13,357 nucleotides of DNA from Candidatus Omnitrophota bacterium (GTDB lineage Bacteria; Ratteibacteria; UBA8468; B48-G9; JAFGKM01). The stretch lies in assembly GCA_022704985.1 (NCBI GenBank), contig JAKJFI010000011.1, forward strand, positions 1 to 13,357, read 5' to 3'. This document shows, one piece after another, positions 6,418 through 13,357 of the stretch. Each line of letters opens with the position of its first letter. Positions within the stretch are counted from its first letter, which is position 1. The position numbers and the translations under genes are program-made. The notes under the pieces were generated by a model. That model was not told the DNA's origin. It saw nothing but the letters and a program-made list of their open reading frames with translations, and ran no database searches.

Positions 6418-7497
6418 ATGGAAGACACTAAAAAATTCTGGATATGCTCGATACTTGCGGGACTGGGTCCGGTCCGCATGAGAAAACTTTTAGAACTTTC
6501 CGGAAACATTGAGAAGATTTTCACATTCTCCATCCCCGAACTCAAAGACGCCGGCGTACCGGAAAAAATTGCGGCAAGAATTTTCAGATGGGAGAACCTT
6601 CCATGGAAAAAGGAGCTGGAGTTTTGCGAACGCAACGGCATATCTATCATAACGATTGAAGACCCGAACTATCCCGCGCTGTTGAAACAGACATACGACC
6701 CGCCGATTCTGATGTTCGTAAAAGGAACGATACCCGCAGACGGCATACCTTTCGCCATAGTCGGCACGCGCAACCCGTCCGCCTACGGTATCAGGATGGC
6801 GGAGAAATTCGCGGAGGACCTTTCATATTTCGGGTTCGTAATAATCAGCGGGATGGCGCGCGGCATAGACACCGCGGCACACAGAGGCGCGCTGAAAGCC
6901 GGAGGCATGACCGTAGCGGTAACCGGCTGCGGGTTCAGCCGTTGCTACCCCGCGGAAAACAGGAAACTCTCGGAAGAAATAGCAGAATCAGGCGCCGTGA
7001 TAACCGAATTCGTATCCGACACCCCTCCGGAACCGCAGAACTTCCCGAGAAGAAACAGGATAGTCTCGGGTCTCTCGAAAGGCGTGCTCGTAGTTGAAGC
7101 CGGACAGCAAAGCGGAGCGCTGATAACCGCGCACCTTGCGGCGGAACAGGGACGGGAGGTCTTTGCGCTCCCGGGCAGGATAGACACACTGTCATCAAAG
7201 GGAGCAAACCAACTCCTCAAAGAAGGGGCCGCTCTGGTTGAAAACATTGAGGATATCATCAACGGCCTCAACATGGAGATAAAGAATCCTGCCCGCTCGG
7301 AAAAACCGCAGGCGCCGGGACTGTCAGAAGATGAGGAGGCCGTCTTCAGCCGCATCCGAAGCAGCGGCAGACAGACTATTGACGAACTGCTTCTGAACAC
7401 CGGCATAGATAGCACGAAACTTTTCCGCATTCTTCTTAACCTCACGGCGAAAGAACTGATAACCGAACCCCCCGGCAAATCTTATATCGTCAGGTAA
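6418..7497 (+). CDS. dprA: DNA-processing protein DprA (Smf)
   Basis: DprA protects incoming single-stranded DNA and loads RecA on it during natural transformation. The 359-residue protein has an N-terminal helix-hairpin-helix-like region (residues 8-60), then the Rossmann-like DprA core: FAIVGTRNPSAYG (112-124), ISGMARGIDTAAHRGAL (143-159), NFPRRNRIVSGLS (208-220), VVEAGQQSGALITA (225-238) and the ALPGRID..SKGANQLLKEGA segment (250-271). A C-terminal DprA winged-helix domain follows at about 302-359. Length is typical. ATG 6418 has only a weak GGA upstream. The gene is intact, so the organism may be competent, but no other competence gene is in the window and topA, a frequent neighbour, is absent. 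Confidence 0.97.
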   Translation: MEDTKKFWICSILAGLGPVRMRKLLELSGNIEKIFTFSIPELKDAGVPEKIAARIFRWENLPWKKELEFCERNGISIITIEDPNYPALLKQTYDPPILMFVKGTIPADGIPFAIVGTRNPSAYGIRMAEKFAEDLSYFGFVIISGMARGIDTAAHRGALKAGGMTVAVTGCGFSRCYPAENRKLSEEIAESGAVITEFVSDTPPEPQNFPRRNRIVSGLSKGVLVVEAGQQSGALITAHLAAEQGREVFALPGRIDTLSSKGANQLLKEGAALVENIEDIINGLNMEIKNPARSEKPQAPGLSEDEEAVFSRIRSSGRQTIDELLLNTGIDSTKLFRILLNLTAKELITEPPGKSYIVR

Positions 7498-7506
7498 CCC
7501 GTAAAA

Positions 7507-7535
7507 TTGATTTCAGGGCTTGAAAAGTATAAAAT
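7507..7535 (+). promoter_or_regulatory. Candidate sigma-70-type promoter upstream of the AmaP-like gene
   Basis: TTGATT (7507-7512) and TAAAAT (7530-7535) with a 17-base spacer lie in the 62-base gap after dprA. The hexamers match consensus in four and five positions. The spacing to the strong ribosome-binding site supports an internal promoter for the downstream genes. Confidence 0.45.
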
Positions 7536-7542
7536 AGTGGGT

Positions 7543-7550
7543 GAGGAGGT
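7543..7550 (+). promoter_or_regulatory. Strong ribosome-binding site of the AmaP-like gene
   Basis: GAGGAGGT nine bases before ATG 7560, the closest match to the anti-Shine-Dalgarno sequence on the plus strand of this window. It suggests higher translation than its neighbours. Confidence 0.75.
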
Positions 7551-7559
7551 AGCAGAAAA

Positions 7560-8147
7560 ATGAAAATATGGAGCAGGATAGTAGGCAGTATGTACATAAT
7601 AGCCGGCGTCTTCCTTGCATTCTTCTTCCTTACGATGTGGGCGGTCGGAGGAAAGAACTGCCTGGATAAAACGGCGATATACGTCAACAATAATATCTCC
7701 GCTTTCGGAATTATCGGGATGGTTCTTGTGATAACGGGCATTGTGTGGGTGGTAAACTGGTTTGATTACATTTACAGAACCAAGGTGGTTTCCTTTGATA
7801 ATCCGGGCGGCAAGATAAAGATATCCCTGCGCGCTATAGAAGATTACATAAGCTCTATGCTTATGAAGCAGATGGAGGGTATCCGTGCGCTGAAAATAAA
7901 GACAGCTCTTTCCGCCAAGGGGCTGGAAACAAAAATAATCCTGAAACTCTACGCCAACCTCAATATCCCCGAAACATGTTCAAGCATACAGGAGATGACA
8001 AAGGACTACCTGCAGGATGCCGTTGGCATAGAAAGGATTTCCAACATAGAGGTTTTCGTGACAAGCATCAGGACCGGTGCCGACAAACCTGAAACGCCCG
8101 CGATAAAAGAGAACAAGGGCGACGATATCTATGAAGAAACCCAATAA
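7560..8147 (+). CDS. AmaP-like membrane protein with Asp23-type domain
   Basis: A 195-residue inner-membrane protein. Two hydrophobic helices lie at about residues 8-29 and 48-67, followed by a cytoplasmic domain (about 82-170) that begins GGKIKISLRAIEDYIS and resembles the Asp23/DUF322 fold; the last 25 residues are charged and probably disordered. This arrangement is that of the alkaline shock response membrane anchor AmaP, which in Staphylococcus holds Asp23 at the membrane and is tied to cell-envelope stress. No separate Asp23 gene is present here, so the partner and function are unknown. It has a candidate promoter and a strong ribosome-binding site, and overlaps gmhA by 17 bases. Confidence 0.75.
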   Translation: MKIWSRIVGSMYIIAGVFLAFFFLTMWAVGGKNCLDKTAIYVNNNISAFGIIGMVLVITGIVWVVNWFDYIYRTKVVSFDNPGGKIKISLRAIEDYISSMLMKQMEGIRALKIKTALSAKGLETKIILKLYANLNIPETCSSIQEMTKDYLQDAVGIERISNIEVFVTSIRTGADKPETPAIKENKGDDIYEETQ

Positions 8148-8721
8148 CAGATTATCCGCCATAAAAAACCAGATAGCCGAAAGCATCCGCGTAAAAGAAC
8201 TGCTCGCCGGAGACAACGGCTTTGTGAAAAAGGTGGCGCAGGTTTCGGTTCTGCTCACCGACACGATGAAAAAAAACCGGACAGTATTCCTGTGCGGCAA
8301 CGGAGGCAGCGCTGCGGACTGCCAGCATTGGGCGGCGGAGATGACAGGCAGGTTCCTGAAGGAACGCCGGGCGCTTGGATTCATAGCTCTTACAACGAAC
8401 ACTTCCGAAATAACCAGCATCAGCAACGATTACTCTTTTAACACAGTTTTCTCACGACAGATTGAGGGACTGGGGAAAAGCGGCGACGCACTTGTATGCA
8501 TATCCACCTCCGGAAAGTCCGCAAATATACTCGCCGCGGCGGAAGAAGCACGGAAGACCGGAATGAAGGTTATTTCAATCACGGGAAAAACGCCGAACCC
8601 CATGACCGGCAAGTCAGACCTCGAGATTTCCGTTCCATCTGAAGAAACCCCGAGGATACAGGAGGCGCACTGCCTCATAATGCACATTCTATGTTCTCTC
8701 GTTGAAGACGCAATTTTTTAA
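8131..8721 (+). CDS. gmhA: Phosphoheptose isomerase (sedoheptulose 7-phosphate isomerase) GmhA
   Basis: GmhA converts sedoheptulose 7-phosphate to D-glycero-D-manno-heptose 7-phosphate, the first step of heptose synthesis for LPS core or other surface glycans. The 196-residue protein is a single SIS domain with CGNGGSAADCQHWAAEMTGR (55-74), the SNDYSFN segment near 98-104, LVCISTSGKSAN (121-132) and RIQEAHCLIMHILC (175-188). The metal and active-site residues of the E. coli enzyme (H61, E65, Q172, H180) map to H66, E70, Q177 and H185 with a constant offset of five, so it should be active. No other heptose gene (hldE, gmhB) lies in the window. The start overlaps the AmaP-like gene by 17 bases. 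Confidence 0.95.
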   Translation: MKKPNNRLSAIKNQIAESIRVKELLAGDNGFVKKVAQVSVLLTDTMKKNRTVFLCGNGGSAADCQHWAAEMTGRFLKERRALGFIALTTNTSEITSISNDYSFNTVFSRQIEGLGKSGDALVCISTSGKSANILAAAEEARKTGMKVISITGKTPNPMTGKSDLEISVPSEETPRIQEAHCLIMHILCSLVEDAIF

Positions 8722-8750
8722 CGGGGTTTCCGCTCCGCCACAGAAAAACC

Positions 8751-9173
8751 ATGAAAAAAACACTGCGGATAATAGACGCCAATTTCAACAGGGCAAGAGA
8801 AGGACTGCGGGTTGTAGAAGACGGGCTCCGCTTCTATTACGACAGCGACGAAAACTACGTGAAGCGGCTCAAGGAACTGCGCCACAGGCTTTCCGAAGGG
8901 GTAGAGAAGTCCTTCGGATTCACGCCGCTGAAAAAGGAACGCAACTCCGGCGATGATACAGGAAGGCGCCTGGACAGCAGAGAATCCGAAACTGTCCGCC
9001 AGGTTATTGAACGGAACCTTATGAGAACAGGTGAGGCGTTGCGGACTATCGAAGAATACTCAAAAACAATGGTTCCGGAAGCATCTCTCCTGTTTCATGA
9101 CCTTCGATTCGACCTTTACGAAATTGAAAAAGAGGTAGTCATTTTTCTTGACACGCACGTAGAAAAACACTAA
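8751..9173 (+). CDS. ThiD2-like protein (stand-alone relative of the ThiE N-terminal domain)
   Basis: A 140-residue protein matching the ThiD2 domain, usually found fused to the N-terminus of thiamine-phosphate synthase ThiE in cyanobacteria and planctomycetes and reported as a monofunctional hydroxymethylpyrimidine-phosphate kinase. Signatures are [19 protein letters not shown] (6-24), LRHRL (43-47), RNSGDDTG (64-71), then a second similar half, [17 protein letters not shown] (89-105), and the closing [10 protein letters not shown] (118-127). The two halves ([14 protein letters not shown] and [14 protein letters not shown]) suggest an internal duplication. No ThiE domain follows; the frame stops and ftsH begins 38 bases later. 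Kinase activity is inferred from the family. ATG 8751 has no clear ribosome-binding site and lies 29 bases after gmhA. Confidence 0.8.
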   Translation: MKKTLRIIDANFNRAREGLRVVEDGLRFYYDSDENYVKRLKELRHRLSEGVEKSFGFTPLKKERNSGDDTGRRLDSRESETVRQVIERNLMRTGEALRTIEEYSKTMVPEASLLFHDLRFDLYEIEKEVVIFLDTHVEKH

Positions 9174-9211
9174 TATACCTTTGCCCCAAAAAAGAACAGG
9201 ACGGTAAAACC

Positions 9212-11212
9212 ATGACCAACAATAACAGCAAGAAGACTGATAACAAAAAAGGTATGAAGCCTGGGAAATACCCCGGCGGAAACGCCAGCCTTTTTAAGGG
9301 ACTCATGTCCTGGGTTGTCGCCGGGCTAATTCTGATATCGCTTGCGAAACTTTCGGATTTTGAAGGCAAGCGAAAAGACCTCATATACAGCAAACTGCTG
9401 AACGAAATACAGGAGGGCAACATTTCCGGCATCCTCACAGTGAAGGAGACCACGATTACCGGCGAGCTGAAAGACGGAACGAAGTTTTCAACGTACAGGC
9501 CGGAAGACCCGGAACTTCTAAATATCCTGCGCAAAAACCAGGTTGACTTCAAATATGAATCGTCCTCCAATATATGGCTTAACATACTTGTCTCCACGGT
9601 TCCCATTATCCTTGTTTTCCTCCTGATATGGTTCCTAATATTCAGGCAGATGTCCTCAGAGGGAAGCAGGGTCATGTCCTTCGGAAAGAGCCGTCCGGTA
9701 ATCCCTGACCAGAGAAACCGCGTAACATTTGAAGACGTAGCGGGATGCAAGGAAGCCAAGGAGGAACTGCAGGAAATCATCCAGTTCCTGAAAGAACCCA
9801 AGAAATTCCAACGGCTTGGAGGCAAGATTCCCAAGGGCGTTCTGCTCATAGGACCTCCCGGCACAGGCAAAACACTCCTCGCAAAAGCGGTTGCAGGCGA
9901 AGCAAAAACGCCCTTCTTATCCATGAGCGGCTCGGACTTCGTAGAGATGTTCGTCGGTGTCGGAGCCAGCAGAATCCGCGACCTATTCAAACAGGCGCTG
10001 AAACTCAGCCCATGCATAATATTCATAGACGAACTGGATGCGGTGGGACGGCAGAGGTTTGCAGGGCTGGGAGGCGGGCATGACGAGCGAGAACAGACGC
10101 TCAACCAACTGCTTGTCCAGATGGACGGTTTCCAGACGGAAACCGGGGTTATCGTGATGGCGGCGACGAACAGACCCGACGTGCTGGACCCCGCTCTCAC
10201 CAGACCTGGCAGATTTGACAGGACAGTTGTAGTTTCATTGCCCGACATAAAAGCGCGCGAAGAGATACTTGCCGTGCACGTCAGGAAAAAGCCCCTCGCG
10301 GATTCCGTGGATGTGAAAACGCTGGCAAGGGCGACCGCTGGACTCTCCGGGGCAGACCTTGAAAACCTTACCAACGAGGCGGCTCTTTTTGCGGCACGCA
10401 AGGGCAAGGAAAAGATAGACATGTCGGATTTTGAGGAAGCGAAAGACAAGGTTCTGATGGGCGTTGAGAGAAGAAGCCTCGTTATAAGCGATGAAGAAAA
10501 AAGGATTGTCGCATACCACGAAGCCGGTCATACGCTCGTTCAGAAACAACTGCCGGAAGTATATCCCGTGCATAAAGTCACCATTATCCCCAGGGGACAG
10601 GCGCTGGGCGTTACCCATATACTGCCCGAAGAAGACAGCTTCATTGAAAGCGATACATACTATAAAAATTCCATAACCGCGCTGATGGCTGGAAGAAACG
10701 CAGAAAAGCTCATCTACAACAAGATTTTTACCGGCGGCGAAAATGACCTGAAGGTCGCCACCGAGATAGCCCGGCGGATGGTCTGTGAATGGGGCATGGG
10801 CAACCTGGGTCCGGTGAGCTACCACCACAACGAAGCGGTCTTTCTGGGAAGGGACCTCGTGCGACAAAGGGAATACAGCGAGGAAACGTCCAGGGAGATA
10901 GACAGAGAGATGAGACGGATACTCGAAGAAGCTGAGAAGCGCGCGATGGATATACTTAAAGGACAGAGAGATAAACTGGAAGCGCTTGCCACAGAACTGC
11001 TTAAAAAGGAAACGCTTAATTCCGACGAGATAGACGTGATTCTCGGATTAAAACCCCCGGATGCGGCGCCTTCCCTGTGGGACGCGTCTTCCCCGGACAC
11101 CATTCACCCTCCCGCCTGCGCCAAAGCTTCTGCGGACAAGCCCCTATCCCCTGATGGGAGAGAAACCAAAAAAGGCGAGGGAGAAATTCAGGGTGGAGGA
11201 GAAAACAACTGA
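9212..11212 (+). CDS. ftsH: ATP-dependent zinc metalloprotease FtsH
   Basis: FtsH is the membrane-anchored AAA+ protease that degrades unassembled membrane proteins and short-lived regulators. The 666-residue protein has membrane helices at about 31-46 and 122-144 flanking a periplasmic domain, Walker A GPPGTGKT (214-221), Walker B IIFIDE (269-274), the second region of homology with arginine fingers (TRPGRFDR, 330-337), the zinc motif HEAGH (436-440) and the third ligand Asp512 ([11 protein letters not shown]). Conserved sequence ends near residue 613. The last 50 or so residues are low in similarity to the family; they contain ACAKASADK and are read from a palindromic repeat. The start is supported by AGGACGG upstream. 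folE begins one base after the stop codon. Confidence 0.98.
   Translation: MTNNNSKKTDNKKGMKPGKYPGGNASLFKGLMSWVVAGLILISLAKLSDFEGKRKDLIYSKLLNEIQEGNISGILTVKETTITGELKDGTKFSTYRPEDPELLNILRKNQVDFKYESSSNIWLNILVSTVPIILVFLLIWFLIFRQMSSEGSRVMSFGKSRPVIPDQRNRVTFEDVAGCKEAKEELQEIIQFLKEPKKFQRLGGKIPKGVLLIGPPGTGKTLLAKAVAGEAKTPFLSMSGSDFVEMFVGVGASRIRDLFKQALKLSPCIIFIDELDAVGRQRFAGLGGGHDEREQTLNQLLVQMDGFQTETGVIVMAATNRPDVLDPALTRPGRFDRTVVVSLPDIKAREEILAVHVRKKPLADSVDVKTLARATAGLSGADLENLTNEAALFAARKGKEKIDMSDFEEAKDKVLMGVERRSLVISDEEKRIVAYHEAGHTLVQKQLPEVYPVHKVTIIPRGQALGVTHILPEEDSFIESDTYYKNSITALMAGRNAEKLIYNKIFTGGENDLKVATEIARRMVCEWGMGNLGPVSYHHNEAVFLGRDLVRQREYSEETSREIDREMRRILEEAEKRAMDILKGQRDKLEALATELLKKETLNSDEIDVILGLKPPDAAPSLWDASSPDTIHPPACAKASADKPLSPDGRETKKGEGEIQGGGENN
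11105..11195. repeat. Palindromic repeat inside the 3' end of ftsH
   Basis: Outer arms CACCCT (11105-11110) and AGGGTG (11190-11195) are exact inverted copies. Within them are a partial CCCTCCCGCC/GGCGAGGG pair (11107-11116, 11174-11181) and a hairpin CTATCCC-CTGAT-GGGAGAG (11144-11162, six of seven pairs). A separate imperfect palindrome centred on AAGCTT (11114-11140) sits in the left half. The element resembles the repeat after dgt in its C-rich/G-rich layout. It is translated in the ftsH frame as the FtsH tail, and is also open in the folE frame upstream of the folE start. Confidence 0.65.
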
Positions 11213-11213
11213 C

Positions 11214-11786
11214 ATGGACCAGAATAAAATAGAAAAAGCTGTAAAGATGATTATCGAAGCCATAGGGGAAAACCCCAACAGGAAGGGTATCAGGGAGACC
11301 CCCAAGAGGGTGGCGCGAATGTACGCGGAGCTGTGCGGCGGGCTTGAAGAGGACCCTGAAAAAATACTCGGCAAGGTATTCAGGGAGGATTTCAACGAAC
11401 TGGTGCTGGTTAAGGATATCCCCTTCTTCTCGCTCTGCGAACACCATCTCCTGCCGTTTTACGGCAAGGCGCATGTTGCCTACCTTCCGGACAACCGCAA
11501 AGTCGTGGGTATAAGCAAGATTGCGCGGCTGGTGGACATCTTCTCCAGGAGGATGCAGTTGCAGGAACGCATCACCAACCAAATCGCCGATACGATAATG
11601 AAAACGCTGACGCCCCAGGGAACCATGGTTGTCATAGAAGCCGAGCACATGTGCATGGAGATGCGTGGCGTGAGAAAAGCCGGAACCAAGATAGTCACCT
11701 CTGCCGTGAGAGGCATCTTCTTAAGGGATTTCAGGACGCGAACCGAGGCTATCTCCCTTATCATGCCTACTGCCAAAGGCCTGTGA
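11214..11786 (+). CDS. folE: GTP cyclohydrolase I FolE
   Basis: FolE converts GTP to 7,8-dihydroneopterin triphosphate, the first step of folate synthesis and also a source for queuosine precursors. The 190-residue protein has [18 protein letters not shown] (20-37), [20 protein letters not shown] (71-90), [15 protein letters not shown] (99-113), then [11 protein letters not shown], and a C-terminal [14 protein letters not shown] (142-155). Zinc ligands Cys75, His78 and Cys147 are all present, so this is the zinc form. ATG 11214 is preferred: it lies one base after the ftsH stop, and GGTGGAGGAG sits about twelve bases upstream. The frame is open back to 11061, but that part only reads the ftsH 3' end and repeat. 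Its stop codon abuts the stop of the convergent small membrane gene. Confidence 0.97.
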   Translation: MDQNKIEKAVKMIIEAIGENPNRKGIRETPKRVARMYAELCGGLEEDPEKILGKVFREDFNELVLVKDIPFFSLCEHHLLPFYGKAHVAYLPDNRKVVGISKIARLVDIFSRRMQLQERITNQIADTIMKTLTPQGTMVVIEAEHMCMEMRGVRKAGTKIVTSAVRGIFLRDFRTRTEAISLIMPTAKGL

Positions 11787-11969
11787 TTATTTCAGCAAAG
11801 GCGAAAATAATAATACTACGCCGACAATCATAAGAATAATACCTATGATTGCAAACAGGTCGGAGGTGCTTTCCTTCTGGTAATTGAGCTTGGGCTTGAA
11901 CGTGAAATAAGCGCCTCCGATTATGAGCACTATCCCTATCACCACCTGCACAATCTGCATCTTTTCCAT
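11787..11969 (-). CDS. Small two-helix membrane protein, function unknown
   Basis: A 60-residue protein with two hydrophobic helices (about residues 5-25 and 41-58) separated by a polar, charged loop (KPKLNYQKESTSD). I do not recognise the family. ATG 11969 is chosen because GGGAGG lies eight or nine bases upstream; the in-frame GTG at 11978 sits on that site. The start codon falls one base after the mtaB stop, so it is probably translated with mtaB. Its stop codon TAA (11787-11789) directly follows the folE stop on the other strand, leaving no space for a separate terminator between the two operons. Confidence 0.7.
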   Translation of the reverse strand: MEKMQIVQVVIGIVLIIGGAYFTFKPKLNYQKESTSDLFAIIGIILMIVGVVLLFSPLLK

Positions 11970-11970
11970 T

Positions 11971-13194
11971 TCAGGCACCCTCCCCTGTAAGATATTCTCC
12001 CTTCACTTCCCGGACTGCTACCGTCACTATTTCATTAAGAAGGTCCTGCCCGCCGGTAAACATAACGGGCACATATTCTGACGAATACCCCTCCCATCCT
12101 TTTTCCGTCTCCCTTTCAACGAGCACCTCGAACTGTTTACCAATAAAACCCTTTTTAACATTATAGCATACTTCTTTGACGACGGATGCCAGTTCGTTCT
12201 CCCTTTCTTTCTTTATCGTTTCCGATACCTGCCCCGGCATACTAAAAGCCGCCGTCCCTTCCCTCTTTGAATACCTGAATATGTGCACGCGAAGAAATCC
12301 CGCACGCCGCACCGCCTCGCAGGTCATCCTGAAATCCTCCCCGCTTTCGCCCGGAAACCCCACCATTATATCGGTAGTGAAGGTAATCCGCCCGGCGGTA
12401 TCTCTCCTCCTTATGTTGTCTAACAGATTGAGATACTCCGAAAGGACGTACCGCCTGCCCATCATTTTCAGCACCCTGTCGGAACCGCTTTGAAGGGGAA
12501 CGTGCAGATGGCGACAGAACAAATCGTTTGAAAGAAGGTATTCTACCAGCCCGCCGGTAACGTGGAAGAACTCTATGGAACTCAGACGTATCCTTTTCAA
12601 TTCCTTTATGAGTTTCATCTTTTCAAGGAGCGATATGAGACTGCCGCCGGTATCTTTTCCGTATGCGCCCAGGTCAATCCCTGTCAGGACGATTTCCTTG
12701 TAGCCGTTGGACGCCAGCCGGCATGCCTCGGAGAGAATATCTTCCTCAGCACGGCTTCTCACCGGTCCCCGCACCAGCGGCACTATGCAGTATGCGCAGA
12801 AATTCTCGCACCCGTCCTCTATTTTCACGAACGCCCGGGTATGCCCGTCAAACCTGCTGACGGTATTCAGACCGCCGCCGGGACAGATAGATTTTATCAG
12901 CGTATCGGCATCACGATAGACCTCCGGAGAGTGGACGCAATTGCGAATGAAAGGCTCCTGTTTTCTCACCGCGCAACCGGTTACTAATACCCGTTTCCCT
13001 TGTCCGATACACTTCCTTATGAAAGACCTTGCTTCCTTCTCCGCCTTTCCCGTTACACAGCAGGTATTGACTACAACTATCCCCGCATCAGCCGCACAGG
13101 AGACAACGTATCCCTGCCGTTCAAGGTTCTCCCTTATCAGCTGGCTCTCGTACTGGTTGACCTTGCAACCGAACGTCTTCACCGCAGCTTTCAT
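11971..13194 (-). CDS. mtaB: tRNA t6A37 methylthiotransferase MtaB
   Basis: A radical-SAM methylthiotransferase that adds a methylthio group to N6-threonylcarbamoyladenosine at position 37 of ANN-decoding tRNAs. The 407-residue product begins with the MtaB signature KTFGCKVNQYESQ (6-18). The N-terminal domain supplies the second iron-sulphur cluster cysteines at 10, 45 and 74 (FGCKVNQ, VVNTCCVT, VTGCAV). The radical-SAM motif is C129-x3-C133-x2-C136 (DGCENFCAYCIVPLVRGPVR), and a TRAM-like RNA-binding domain lies at about 345-400. The KVNQYES start favours MtaB over MiaB and RimO. ATG 13194 is chosen; GGGGTGAT just upstream matches the anti-Shine-Dalgarno well, and the GTG at 13203 lies within it. 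It follows tatD by 56 bases. Confidence 0.94.
   Translation of the reverse strand: MKAAVKTFGCKVNQYESQLIRENLERQGYVVSCAADAGIVVVNTCCVTGKAEKEARSFIRKCIGQGKRVLVTGCAVRKQEPFIRNCVHSPEVYRDADTLIKSICPGGGLNTVSRFDGHTRAFVKIEDGCENFCAYCIVPLVRGPVRSRAEEDILSEACRLASNGYKEIVLTGIDLGAYGKDTGGSLISLLEKMKLIKELKRIRLSSIEFFHVTGGLVEYLLSNDLFCRHLHVPLQSGSDRVLKMMGRRYVLSEYLNLLDNIRRRDTAGRITFTTDIMVGFPGESGEDFRMTCEAVRRAGFLRVHIFRYSKREGTAAFSMPGQVSETIKKERENELASVVKEVCYNVKKGFIGKQFEVLVERETEKGWEGYSSEYVPVMFTGGQDLLNEIVTVAVREVKGEYLTGEGA
11978..11985 (-). promoter_or_regulatory. Ribosome-binding site of the small membrane protein gene
   Basis: GGGGAGGG on the minus strand, inside the last codons of mtaB, eight bases before ATG 11969. It settles the start of the 60-residue protein against the GTG at 11978. 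Confidence 0.65.
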
Positions 13195-13250
13195 ACATAT
13201 CACCCCGCCTCAATCCTCCACTTCAAGGGGAACCAGTGAGAAACTACATT

Positions 13251-13357
13251 CTATATATTGAAAAAAGTTCGGGAGTTATGAAGTATCTGCCGGGCGCAGT
13301 CCTGCAGCCCCATCCCCCGTATGGACGCTACCGTCTCCACCACATAACGAACCTTTG
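13251..13357 (-). CDS. TatD-family metal-dependent hydrolase, C-terminal end (runs off the window)
   Basis: The last 35 codons of a gene entering from the right edge. The residues start KVRYVVETVASIRGMGLQD and end SRTFFNI before a TAG at 13253-13251. This matches the usual TatD ending, in which an Arg-Tyr-Val segment is followed by a helix with an IA-x-IKG pattern, then an N-(S/T)-x-x-x-F motif. TatD proteins are metal-dependent DNases or hydrolases. Catalytic residues lie outside the window, so the call rests on this tail alone. It probably heads an operon with mtaB and the small membrane protein. Confidence 0.7.
   Translation of the reverse strand, partial: KVRYVVETVASIRGMGLQDCARQILHNSRTFFNI

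Noticed and set aside
8702..8956. An 84-codon plus-strand frame
   Set aside because: It is the alternate frame of the ThiD2-like gene, Arg- and Gln-rich with no domain.
9139..10449. A 436-codon open frame on the minus strand
   Set aside because: It is the antisense shadow of ftsH; the Ser-rich, low-complexity translation has no domain pattern, and ftsH is complete on the plus strand.
11061..11213. Upstream extension of folE (51 extra codons)
   Set aside because: FolE similarity begins at ATG 11214; the extension only reads the end of ftsH and the repeat in another frame.

Overview
The window carries 15 protein genes that fill almost all of it (two run off the ends), with no RNA genes, transposases, CRISPR arrays or phage genes. 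Every gene I can name is a bacterial housekeeping or envelope gene. A phosphoheptose isomerase (LPS heptose pathway), a lipoprotein of the NlpD type and mreBCD together suggest a rod-shaped, Gram-negative (diderm) bacterium. Base composition looks balanced, close to half G+C by eye. A stand-alone ThiD2-type protein, an AmaP-like anchor and dispersed palindromic repeats would fit an uncultured lineage such as Omnitrophota or a neighbouring candidate phylum. That placement is a guess from gene content only.

Left block, minus strand, read from 3744 down to 1: a good sigma-70-type promoter drives a small Fis-like protein that looks like the C-terminal end of an NtrC-family activator. It overlaps a REC-GAF-HD-GYP response regulator (predicted c-di-GMP phosphodiesterase), followed by mreB, mreC and the start of mreD. 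The layout puts a two-component/c-di-GMP output protein in front of the cell-shape operon.

Middle block, plus strand, 3787 to 11786: nth (endonuclease III), an NlpD-like LysM/degenerate-M23 lipoprotein, a dGTPase-like HD phosphohydrolase, a palindromic repeat, dprA, an AmaP-like membrane protein with its own promoter, gmhA, a ThiD2-like protein, ftsH and folE. Several genes overlap or lie within 30 nt, so this is probably one or two long mixed-function operons. The end of ftsH contains a repeat-like insertion read in frame.

Right block, minus strand, 13357 down to 11787: the end of a TatD-family nuclease, mtaB (tRNA methylthiotransferase) and a 60-residue two-helix membrane protein whose stop codon abuts that of folE.

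No wholly new system is evident. The points most worth following are the NlpD-like protein lacking two active-site histidines, the Asn in the phosphate-2 loop of MreB, the truncated NtrC-type regulator coupled to an HD-GYP protein ahead of mreBCD, and the repeat element translated as the FtsH tail.
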